Positions 1-6,541 of a stretch of DNA of 10,182 nt are shown piece by piece. The DNA comes from Paracoccaceae bacterium (lineage in GTDB: Bacteria > Pseudomonadota > Alphaproteobacteria > Rhodobacterales > Rhodobacteraceae): positions 1 through 10,182 of the forward strand of contig JAASTF010000095.1 in assembly GCA_021767525.1 (NCBI GenBank), given 5' to 3'. Made by a program: the position numbers and the translations under genes. How positions within the stretch are numbered: the first letter of the stretch is position 1; every line of letters begins with the position of its first letter. The notes below the pieces were generated by a model, which had not been told where the DNA came from, searched no databases, and saw only the letters and a program-made list of their open reading frames with translations.

Positions 1-153
1 GCCCGGCGCTGGTGGTTGGGTCACCAGCTGCGCATCGTGGGCGACGGGGCGCTGGCGCAGGGCTTTTCTGATGCGCTGATGACCCAGGGCGCACCCGTGG
101 CCCTGACCGATACCGACACCGCCACCCGCCGGGGTTTGCTCGCGCTGCCCTGA
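1..153 (+). CDS. dgoK: 2-dehydro-3-deoxygalactonokinase, C-terminal end only (partial)
   Basis: Frame 1 is open from the window edge to a TGA at 151-153, giving the last 50 residues of a protein. They resemble the C-terminal part of DgoK, which phosphorylates 2-dehydro-3-deoxygalactonate in the De Ley-Doudoroff galactose/galactonate pathway in the cytoplasm. The visible pattern is a WLGHQLR segment, then IVGDGALAQGF (where family members carry a 'GxpxLxxxY' segment), an alternating hydrophobic strand, and a DTDTATRRGLLAL tail matching the usual 'dgdaAxxaGLlal' ending. The catalytic ATPase region lies upstream of the window, so the kinase core is unseen. The neighbour on the other side, the dioxygenase gene, is convergent. 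The call rests on recalled resemblance over a short stretch; another sugar kinase of the same fold is possible. Confidence 0.65.
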   Translation, partial: ARRWWLGHQLRIVGDGALAQGFSDALMTQGAPVALTDTDTATRRGLLALP

Positions 154-227
154 TCCTTCATCTTGCCCGGAAAACTCCCGCCGGAGGCACCGCGCGCCGG
201 CCCGCAGGGACGGTGCGCAAAACATGC

Positions 228-244
228 GCGGCCCGCAGGGCCGC
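228..244. terminator. GC-rich hairpin between convergent genes, possible terminator
   Basis: A perfect inverted repeat with 7-bp arms (GCGGCCC at 228-234, GGGCCGC at 238-244) and a 3-base spacer lies between the dgoK stop (153) and the dioxygenase stop (254). No T-run follows on the plus strand. Read from the minus strand, a short T-rich stretch (TGTTTT) follows after a few bases. Part of the left arm belongs to a 12-bp direct repeat, CGGCCCGCAGGG, at 198-209 and 229-240. Termination is plausible by position but not proven by the sequence. Confidence 0.35.
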
Positions 245-253
245 ACAATTGGA

Positions 254-1051
<798 letters not shown>

Positions 1052-1059
1052 CGGCATCT

Positions 1060-1075
1060 CCTTGGCTTGCCAAGG
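1060..1075. promoter_or_regulatory. Perfect 16-bp palindrome, candidate operator over the dioxygenase RBS
   Basis: CCTTGGC-TT-GCCAAGG is a perfect inverted repeat (7-bp arms, 2-base centre) in the 96-bp divergent interval between the PhyH-family gene and the LysE-type gene. It overlaps the AAGGAG of the PhyH-family gene. It could be a repressor site or, in RNA, a 6-bp stem with a CAAG tetraloop that hides the ribosome site. The core, CTTGG-N4-CCAAG, recurs at 5913-5926. The symmetry is seen directly; the function is inferred. Confidence 0.45.
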
Positions 1076-1147
1076 CTAGGGCCGCTAGCAGGCCCGGGCA
1101 AGCGCCTCGTCGCTTTGCGCGGCCAGCGCGGCATGCGATAGAGCAGC

Positions 1148-1750
1148 ATGGACAGCACCCTTCTTTCCGGCCTTGCGCTTTTTGCCTTTGTCTCGTCGAT
1201 CACGCCGGGGCCGAACAACATGATGCTGATGGCCTCGGGCGCCAATTTCGGGTTCCGCCGCACGATCCCGCATATGTTGGGCATCGGGATCGGGTTCACC
1301 GTGATGATCGTGCTGGTGGGGCTGGGCTTGATGCAATTGTTCGACGCGGTGCCGGTGCTGCACGATATCCTGACCGTGCTGGGCGTGGCCTATCTGGTAT
1401 GGCTGGCGTGGAAGATCGCCCATGCCGACATGCCCCGCACCGATGGCGGCGGCGGTCAGCCGATGACCTTTTTGCAGGCGGCGCTGTTTCAATGGGTCAA
1501 TCCCAAGGCGTGGCAGATGGGGCTGACCGCGATCACGCTTTACGCGCCCGACCGCAGCTGGCAGGCGATTGCGCTGGTGGCGGTGATGTTCGGGCTGATC
1601 AACCTGCCCTCGGTCAGCACCTGGACCGTTCTGGGCCAGCAGTTGCGGCGGGTGCTGTCCAGCCGTCGGCGGCTGCGCGTGTTCAACTGGTCGATGGCGG
1701 CGCTTTTGCTGGCCTCGCTGGTGCCGGTTTTGTGGCCTGCGCAAATATGA
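1148..1750 (+). CDS. LysE/RhtB family amino-acid exporter
   Basis: This 200-residue inner-membrane protein belongs to the LysE/RhtB translocator superfamily, whose characterised members export amino acids (lysine, homoserine, threonine and others) using the proton gradient. The N-terminal signature is clear: a hydrophobic helix at about 4-19 leading into TPGPNNMMLMASG (PGPNN at 20-24), then NFGFRRTIPHMLGIGIG at about 33-49. A second conserved segment, NPKAW, is at 118-122. Hydrophobic stretches at about 4-22, 42-65, 72-91, 107-132, 138-160 and 180-197 fit the usual five or six helices, and the length is typical. The ribosome site before the ATG is weak (GATAGAG), but the start aligns with the family N-terminus. 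The gene is divergent from the PhyH-family gene and ends 10 bases before the FNR-type box of the next gene. The exported substrate cannot be predicted. Confidence 0.9.
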   Translation: MDSTLLSGLALFAFVSSITPGPNNMMLMASGANFGFRRTIPHMLGIGIGFTVMIVLVGLGLMQLFDAVPVLHDILTVLGVAYLVWLAWKIAHADMPRTDGGGGQPMTFLQAALFQWVNPKAWQMGLTAITLYAPDRSWQAIALVAVMFGLINLPSVSTWTVLGQQLRRVLSSRRRLRVFNWSMAALLLASLVPVLWPAQI

Positions 1751-1760
1751 GTTTTCGATA

Positions 1761-1774
1761 TTGATTTGCGTCAA
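1761..1774. promoter_or_regulatory. FNR/CRP-family (FnrL-type) binding site
   Basis: TTGATTTGCGTCAA has the form TTGA-N6-TCAA, the classic FNR-type site; its reverse complement TTGACGCAAATCAA resembles FnrL boxes known from Rhodobacter and relatives. Its centre (1767.5) lies about 41.5 bases before a start point expected from the -10 element at 1796-1801. That is the standard position for FNR activation where the regulator overlaps the -35 region. The target should be the LTxxQ-protein gene at 1837. DnrD/Nnr-type regulators bind similar sites, so the exact regulator is uncertain. Confidence 0.7.
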
Positions 1775-1795
1775 TGTGATATTCCGTTTGCAGAA

Positions 1796-1801
1796 TATAA
1801 C
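1796..1801 (+). promoter_or_regulatory. -10 element (TATAAC) of the Spy/CpxP-like gene
   Basis: TATAAC lies in an AT-rich patch that stands out from the GC-rich surroundings. The expected transcript start is about 1808-1809, giving a leader of roughly 28 bases before the GTG codon. No good -35 hexamer is present where one is expected; the FNR-type box occupies that place, as in activator-dependent promoters. Confidence 0.55.
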
Positions 1802-1836
1802 TGGAGTATCGTTACAATTCGGATACGGAGATTCCT

Positions 1837-2247
1837 GTGAAAAAACTGGCCCTGACCGCCATCGCCGCCGCCCTTGTCGCCACTTCTGCCCTGGCCCAGG
1901 GCCCGCGTGAAATCTCGGCGCCCATCGTCGCCTTCACTCCCGTTATCGTGAAAAACGCCGATGCGCTGAACCTGACCGAGGCGCAGCGCGCCGATTTGAA
2001 GGAATGGACCTCGACCATGCCGGCCAAGCGCAAGGCGATCGAGGCCGAGGCGATCGAGGCCCGCGCCGCCCTGCGCCAGGCCATCATCGACGGCGCCCCG
2101 CAAGACGAGCGGATGGCCCTGGCCGAAAAGGTCGGCGCCGTCGAAACCAAGCTGGTCATGATGCGCTCGGCCTGCACCGATCACTGGCGCGGCGTTCTGA
2201 CGCCCGAGCAATTCGCCCAGATGGTCGCGATCTACCAGGCGCAATAA
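1837..2247 (+). CDS. Periplasmic Spy/CpxP-like LTxxQ-motif protein
   Basis: This 136-residue protein has a typical Sec signal peptide: MKK, a hydrophobic core, and probable cleavage after ALA (residue 20). The mature part is predicted largely helical, charged and alanine-rich. It carries LTEAQ (46-50) and LTPEQ (121-125), the two LTxxQ motifs that mark the Spy/CpxP group of periplasmic chaperones and envelope-stress sensors. A single cysteine (C113) follows the long helix. The start is a GTG at 1837, preceded by ACGGAG six bases upstream. An FNR-type box and -10 element sit upstream, so expression probably rises under low oxygen or nitrogen-oxide conditions. A GC-rich hairpin follows the TAA. 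Family membership rests on signal peptide, size and paired motifs; overall similarity to Spy is low, so a chaperone role is an inference. Metal-sensor relatives (CnrR/ZraP-like) are an alternative. Confidence 0.75.
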   Translation: MKKLALTAIAAALVATSALAQGPREISAPIVAFTPVIVKNADALNLTEAQRADLKEWTSTMPAKRKAIEAEAIEARAALRQAIIDGAPQDERMALAEKVGAVETKLVMMRSACTDHWRGVLTPEQFAQMVAIYQAQ

Positions 2248-2257
2248 GCCGCCTTGC

Positions 2258-2282
2258 CGGGGGCGGGCCGGCCCTGCCCCCG
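2258..2282 (+). terminator. Strong GC-rich hairpin after the LTxxQ-protein gene
   Basis: Arms CGGGGGCGGG (2258-2267) and CCCTGCCCCCG (from 2273) pair over about ten positions with one G-U pair and a five-base loop. The hairpin starts 11 bases after the TAA at 2245-2247. A weak T-containing tail (ATTGCATTT) follows rather than a clean T-run. The position fits a terminator separating this gene from accA. Confidence 0.55.
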
Positions 2283-2339
2283 ATTGCATTTCAACGCTTT
2301 GGCGGCCATATAGCCTGAAACAGCGTTGGAGCCGCCGGC

Positions 2340-3302
2340 ATGACCAATTACCTCGACTTCGAAAAACCCCTGGCCGAAATCGAAGGCAAGGCCGAAGAGC
2401 TGCGCGCGATGGCGCGCCAATCCGAGGGAATGGATGTCGAGGACGAGGCCAAGGCGCTGGACCGCAAGGCCGAAACCATGCTGCGCGACCTGTACAAGTC
2501 GCTGACACCCTGGCGCAAATGCCAGGTGGCCCGCCATCCCGACCGTCCACATTGCCGTGACTATATCGAGGCACTGTTCACCGAATACACGCCGCTTGCC
2601 GGCGACCGGAACTTTGCCGACGATCACGCCGTGATGGGCGGGCTCGCGCGGTTCGACGACCAGCCGGTGATGGTGATCGGGCACGAAAAGGGCAACGACA
2701 CCAAAAGCCGGATCGAGCGGAATTTCGGCATGGCCCGCCCCGAGGGGTATCGCAAGGCGGTGCGCCTGATGGACATGGCCGACCGGTTCGGCCTGCCGGT
2801 GGTCACGCTGGTCGACACGCCCGGCGCCTATCCCGGCAAGGGCGCAGAAGAGCGCGGCCAGTCCGAGGCCATCGCCCGCGCGACCGAGAAATGCCTGGCC
2901 CTGCGCGTGCCGCTGGTCAGCGTCATCATCGGCGAGGGTGGCTCGGGCGGGGCGGTGGCCTTTGCCACCGCGAACCGCGTGGCGATGCTGGAACACTCGG
3001 TCTATTCGGTCATCAGCCCCGAAGGCTGCGCCAGCATCCTGTGGAAAGACGCCGAAAAGATGCGCGAGGCCGCCGAGGCGCTGCGCCTGACCGCGCAAGA
3101 CCTGCACAAGCTGGGCGTGGCCGACCGCGTGATCCCCGAACCGCTTGGGGGCGCGCATCGCGACAGCCAGGCCACGATCAACGCCGTGGGCGAGGCCGTG
3201 CGCGCCATGCTGGCCGAGATGTCGGGCATGAGCGCGAAAAAGCTGCTGGAAGACCGGCGCAAGAAATACCTGGAAATCGGGTCCAAGGGGCTGGCGGCCT
3301 GA
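2340..3302 (+). CDS. accA: Acetyl-CoA carboxylase carboxyltransferase subunit alpha
   Basis: AccA pairs with AccD in the cytoplasmic carboxyltransferase that moves the carboxyl group from biotinylated AccB to acetyl-CoA, giving malonyl-CoA for fatty-acid synthesis. The 320-residue length is normal. The N-terminus (NYLDFEKPLAEIEGKAEELR) is the helical start expected of the family. TPWRKCQVARHPDRPH is at 56-71, the AccA signature around GHEKGNDTKSRIERNFGMARPEGYRKA is at 114-140, and the crotonase-fold core carries VDTPGAYPG (158-166) and the oxyanion loop GEGGSGGA (198-205). SVISPEGCASILWKD follows at 223-237. The ATG at 2340 has GGAG nine bases upstream. The gene stands alone, as accA often does; its stop lies 12 bases from the stop of the convergent peptidase pseudogene. 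No feature looks damaged. Confidence 0.98.
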   Translation: MTNYLDFEKPLAEIEGKAEELRAMARQSEGMDVEDEAKALDRKAETMLRDLYKSLTPWRKCQVARHPDRPHCRDYIEALFTEYTPLAGDRNFADDHAVMGGLARFDDQPVMVIGHEKGNDTKSRIERNFGMARPEGYRKAVRLMDMADRFGLPVVTLVDTPGAYPGKGAEERGQSEAIARATEKCLALRVPLVSVIIGEGGSGGAVAFATANRVAMLEHSVYSVISPEGCASILWKDAEKMREAAEALRLTAQDLHKLGVADRVIPEPLGGAHRDSQATINAVGEAVRAMLAEMSGMSAKKLLEDRRKKYLEIGSKGLAA

Positions 3303-3314
3303 TCGGCGCGGGCC

Positions 3315-4397
3315 TTAACGCGGCTTGCCCGGCGCGGCGAAAATCGCGGCCAGGGCATCGGTGTCGATCGCGCGGCAGGTTTTGCCGCGGGGTTTGACGG
3401 TTGGCGCGTCCTCGCCTGCGACCAGCGCGTTCACCACCGCCTCTTCCACGGATTCGACGGCGGCCTGATAAAGCGGATCCAGGTATTCGGCGTTCAGTTC
3501 GGTGCGCGTGGTTTCAGCCCCGGCCTGCTGGGGCATTGGCTGCGGATCAGCAACGGAGAAGCACAGGAAAATATCGCCCGAATTATTCCCGCCGGGCGTG
3601 CCGCCGCGCCCGACGCCGATGGCCGCGCGCCGGGCGAGATGGCGCAGCGACAGGGACGACAGCGGCGCATCCGTGGCCAGCACCACGATGATCGAGCCCA
3701 TCTCTTGCTCCAGCAACCGGCCCTCGGGCATCAATCGCCCCACGGGTTGGCCCAGAACGGTCAGCCAGGGCCGTATGCCGTGATTGGCTTGCACCAGCGC
3801 GCCAAGGGTTACCGTGCGCTCACCGATCCGAACGCGGCGCGACGACGTGCCAGTGCCGCCCTTGAACTCATATGCAATCATGCCGTTCCCACCGCCAACC
3901 GACCCTTCGGCCACCGGGCCGGGCGCGGCTGCGTTCAACGCTGCAATCGCGTGATCGGGGCGCACATGCATTGCGGTGATATCGTTCAGCACGCCGTCAT
4001 AGGTTTCGGCCACCACCGGCATGATCCAGGCATGATTGTCACGATAGAACGCGGCATAGCGGTCCAGCATCCAGCGCGTGACACCATCATGGACGGCCCC
4101 GACCGCATGGGTGTTCGTGATGCAGACCGGCCCCACGAAATAGCCGCCATCGTGAATCCAATGCGTGCCCGTCATCTCGCCATTGCCATTCAGGCTGTAT
4201 TGCCCTGCCTAGACGGGCATAGGTGCGCACGCATCACCGCGGGGGATGATCGCCGTGACACCGGTGCGCATGTCGCGCGCCGGGTCGGTCAGGGTGGTAA
4301 AACCCACATGCACCCCCGCCACATCGGTGATCGCGTTCAGCGGGCCGGGCGTGCCGGGAAAAGGCAGGCCCAGGTCGCGGGCGCGGGGTTTCGTCAT
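3315..4397 (-). pseudogene. P1 (DmpA/L-aminopeptidase D-esterase) family peptidase, interrupted by an in-frame amber codon
   Basis: Read in one continuous frame, this region encodes a 360-codon protein of the MEROPS S58 / DmpA family, N-terminal nucleophile hydrolases that self-cleave and act on N-terminal residues of peptides or amides. Codon 63 is TAG (4209-4211). Residues 1-62 (from MTKPRARDLGLPFPGTPGPL, through GVHVGFTTL and TGVTAIIPRG) match the family N-terminus. The frame resumes without shift as AGQYSLNGNGEMTGTHW, the next conserved motif. GGNNSGDIFL, with the predicted autocleavage nucleophile at S273, and the C-terminal CRAIDTDAL are present, so everything but codon 63 looks intact. 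A downstream ATG (codon 75) lies inside the conserved GEMTGTHW and is unlikely to be a native start. The gene begins 12 bases after the FAD-linked oxidase stop, so they are probably co-transcribed. A recent nonsense mutation or a sequencing error fits best. Confidence 0.85.
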
Positions 4398-4409
4398 CGC
4401 GCCCGCCCG

Positions 4410-5825
4410 TCAGTCGTTCACCGGCGGCAGCACCTTGCCGGGGTTCATGATGTTGTTGGGGTCCAGCGCCTGCTTGATCGCGCGCATCGTGGCCAGCGCC
4501 ACGCGGTCCTTGCGGCGCGCCATCGACGACAGCTTGCCCTGGCCGATCCCATGCTCGGCCGAGAACGAGCCGCGCAGGCGCAGCACCTCGTCTTCGACGG
4601 CTTCGGTCACGGCCTCTTTGATGCGGGCATCTTCGTCGCTCATCCAGATGGCGTAATGCACGTTGCCATCGCCCAGATGCGATACCAGGATCGGCTCGGC
4701 CCCGGGGTCGAGCGCGGCGACCTTGGGCGCCATCCGCTCGATGAACTCGGCCACCTTGTCCAGCGGCACGGCGATATCGCAATTGACCACCGGCTTGCCC
4801 GCACCGCGCACGATCTCGGCGGCGGCCTCGCGCCGCTCCCACATGGCCTGGCGTTGCGCGTCGTTCTGCGCCACCACCGCGTCCAGCAAAAGCCCTTCGT
4901 CGAACATGTCGGCCAGTGTCTGTTCCAGATGCGCGGTCAGCGGCACGGTGCCATCCGGGCCGGGGGTGGTGTCGCGCGGGGCGGTGGCGCCGACCTCGAC
5001 CATGATGTTGATGTCATGCATCTGCTCGAACGGAGGCCGGTTCGTGGCCTTCAGGCGCATATGCGCCTCGATATAGTTGCGCGGCATGTATTCAAAGGCT
5101 TCAACCGCGCCGCCAGTGGCCTCTTGCAGCCGGTTCAACAGCACCAGTGCCTGATCCAGCGTCGGCACCGCCACCATCGCCGTGGCATAGGCGCGCGGGC
5201 GCGGATGCAGTTTCAGCACCGCGCGGGTTATCACGCCCAGCGTGCCCTCGGCCCCGATCAGAAGATGGCGCAGGTTATAGCCCGAATTGTCCTTGTGCAG
5301 CTCGCTCATCAGGTCGATCACCTCGCCCGTGGGCAGCACCGCCTCGATCCCCAGCACCAGGTCGCGCGTGTTGCCATAGCGCAGCACGTTGGACCCGCCC
5401 GCATTCGTCGACAACACCCCCCCGATCATGGCCGAGCCCTTGGCCCCAAAGGTCAGCGGAAAGATCAGCCCCTCGGCCTCGGCCGCCTGGTGCATGTCCG
5501 ACAGGATCACACCAGCATCGACGATGGCGGTGCGCGCATCGGGGCGGATTTCGTGGATCGTGTTCATCCGGTCCAGCGACAGCATGATCGCGCGGGTGGC
5601 CTGCGCGGCGCCCGACAGGTTGGTGTTGCCGCTGACGGGCACGACCGGCGTGTCGGTTTCATTGGCAAAGCGCACGATCTGCGCCACTTCGCTTGTGCTG
5701 GCGGGGCGCAGAACGGCGATCGGATCGGATGGGTAATGCCCCGTCCATTCGGTCATCCAGCGAGCGCGGTCGTCACCTGTAACCACGTTGGCCGCCCCGA
5801 CGATGTCCTCCAGTCTTTCCAGCAT
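4410..5825 (-). CDS. FAD-binding oxidoreductase of the GlcD / D-lactate and D-2-hydroxyglutarate dehydrogenase type
   Basis: This 471-residue flavoprotein oxidises a D-2-hydroxy acid to the 2-oxo acid, passing electrons to cytochrome c or the quinone pool in known relatives. The N-terminal PCMH FAD domain (about 35-210) shows PVSGNTNLSG (63-72), the pyrophosphate loop, then FGAKGSAMIGGVLSTNAGG (126-144) and NSGYNLRHLLIGAEGTLGVIT (180-200). The C-terminal FAD-oxidase domain carries the metal/substrate motif HLGDGNVH (383-390) and EHGIGQGK (424-431). NPGKVLPP near the end is typical. The frame continues upstream to an ATG at 5882, but the ATG ending at 5825 has a clear GGGAGGGG about six bases before it and the N-terminus then matches relatives, so I chose it. 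The P1-family pseudogene follows by 12 bases. The substrate (lactate, 2-hydroxyglutarate or another hydroxy acid) is not determined by the motifs. Confidence 0.92.
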   Translation of the reverse strand: MLERLEDIVGAANVVTGDDRARWMTEWTGHYPSDPIAVLRPASTSEVAQIVRFANETDTPVVPVSGNTNLSGAAQATRAIMLSLDRMNTIHEIRPDARTAIVDAGVILSDMHQAAEAEGLIFPLTFGAKGSAMIGGVLSTNAGGSNVLRYGNTRDLVLGIEAVLPTGEVIDLMSELHKDNSGYNLRHLLIGAEGTLGVITRAVLKLHPRPRAYATAMVAVPTLDQALVLLNRLQEATGGAVEAFEYMPRNYIEAHMRLKATNRPPFEQMHDINIMVEVGATAPRDTTPGPDGTVPLTAHLEQTLADMFDEGLLLDAVVAQNDAQRQAMWERREAAAEIVRGAGKPVVNCDIAVPLDKVAEFIERMAPKVAALDPGAEPILVSHLGDGNVHYAIWMSDEDARIKEAVTEAVEDEVLRLRGSFSAEHGIGQGKLSSMARRKDRVALATMRAIKQALDPNNIMNPGKVLPPVND

Positions 5826-5912
5826 ATCTGCCCCTCCCTCGACTTTGCCGCGCATGGTTGCCCGGCGCGCGCATATTGGCAAGCGGTTGTGGAACCTTTC
5901 ACGTTCTGTGGA

Positions 5913-5926
5913 CTTGGTGATCCAAG
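5913..5926. promoter_or_regulatory. Inverted repeat CTTGG-N4-CCAAG between divergent oxidase and peroxidase genes
   Basis: CTTGG TGAT CCAAG lies in the 158-bp interval between the FAD-linked oxidase (start 5825, minus) and the glutathione peroxidase (start 5984, plus), about 58 bases before the peroxidase ATG. It repeats the arms and spacing of the palindrome core at 1061-1074. The location fits a regulator binding site near one or both promoters. I could not place confident -35/-10 elements in this interval, so promoter positions remain open. Confidence 0.4.
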
Positions 5927-5983
5927 CCGCTAGCTAAATCGAACAACCAAGCGAACAGTCTTACGATCACAAAGGGGGCTTTG

Positions 5984-6541
5984 ATGTTGCCCATTCTCAG
6001 GAAATCCTACGGCCCGTTGATGCTGGCCGGCCTTGCCTTGGCCGCGCTGATCGTTCTGGCACCATTCGCCCGCGCCGCCGAGTTCAAGTTCGACTCGATC
6101 GATGGCGGCCAGATCGATTTGGCACAATGGCGTGGCAAGCCGATGCTGGTGGTGAATACCGCCTCGCAATGCGGGTTCACGCCGCAATACGATGCCCTGC
6201 AAGAGCTGCATGAACGCTATGGCGACAAGGGGCTGCTGGTGCTGGCGGTGCCTTCGGACGATTTCCGCCAGGAATTGGCGACCGAGGATCAGGTCAAGGA
6301 ATTCTGCCAGGTCAATTTCGGCCTGACCCTGCCGATGACCACGATCACCCATGTGAAGGGCGCGCAGGCGCATCCCTTCTACAAATGGGTGGCGGCCACG
6401 GCGGGATTCGAACCGGGGTGGAATTTCAACAAGATCCTTGTCGGCCCCGATGGCAGTATCCTGGAAACCTGGGGCTCGCCCATCCGGCCGACCTCGTCCA
6501 AGGTTGTCCGCCGGATCGAGGCGCTGTTGCCCAAGGGCTGA
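5984..6541 (+). CDS. Glutathione peroxidase family thiol peroxidase, exported or membrane-anchored
   Basis: This 185-residue protein of the glutathione peroxidase/redoxin family reduces hydrogen or lipid peroxides with thiols. An N-terminal hydrophobic stretch at about 11-28 followed by ARAAE suggests a signal peptide cleaved near 31-32, or an uncleaved anchor. The peroxidatic cysteine is C63 in VVNTASQCGFTPQY, and WNFNKILVGPDG (146-157) supplies the conserved tryptophan. The usual NQF motif with the catalytic glutamine reads SDDF here (91-94), an altered tetrad. C108 in EFCQVNFG is placed to be the resolving cysteine used by thioredoxin-dependent members, so thioredoxin-like donors may be more likely than glutathione. 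The ATG at 5984 is preceded by AAAGGGGG five bases upstream; a TTG immediately before it is a less likely start. Its TGA directly abuts the stop of the convergent CoA-transferase gene. Confidence 0.9.
   Translation: MLPILRKSYGPLMLAGLALAALIVLAPFARAAEFKFDSIDGGQIDLAQWRGKPMLVVNTASQCGFTPQYDALQELHERYGDKGLLVLAVPSDDFRQELATEDQVKEFCQVNFGLTLPMTTITHVKGAQAHPFYKWVAATAGFEPGWNFNKILVGPDGSILETWGSPIRPTSSKVVRRIEALLPKG

Noticed and set aside
1085..1774. A 229-codon minus-strand frame opposite the LysE-type gene
   Set aside because: Its composition is rich in histidine, glutamine and arginine, typical of antisense frames, and it would span the FNR-type box and the whole exporter.
2284..2314. Sigma-70-type promoter for accA (TTGCAT with TATAGC)
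   Set aside because: The spacing is 19 bases and the elements overlap the tail of the upstream hairpin, so the match is too poor to annotate.
2232..3158. A 308-codon minus-strand frame opposite accA
   Set aside because: It is a shadow of the intact accA reading frame; no ribosome site or family motif supports it.
4209..4211. Programmed amber read-through or pyrrolysine at codon 63 of the peptidase
   Set aside because: Nothing in the window (suppressor tRNA, downstream stem-loop, pyrrolysine genes) supports it, and DmpA-family enzymes are not known for it. Mutation or sequencing error is simpler.
5826..5856. Upstream extension of the FAD-linked oxidase to the ATG at 5882
   Set aside because: The extra 19 residues (basic, no domain match) are not expected in the family, and the purine-rich GGGAGGGG before the ATG at 5825 gives a much better start.
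5891..5916. EcfG-type general stress promoter (GGAAC at 5891-5895) before the peroxidase gene
   Set aside because: No CGTT-like -10 element lies 16-17 bases downstream; the bases there read ACTTGG.
3639..5933. A 764-codon plus-strand open frame across the peptidase and oxidase region
   Set aside because: It is antisense to two genes with clear family motifs. Its product is histidine/arginine-rich with no recognisable domain, as expected for the complement of GC-rich coding sequence.
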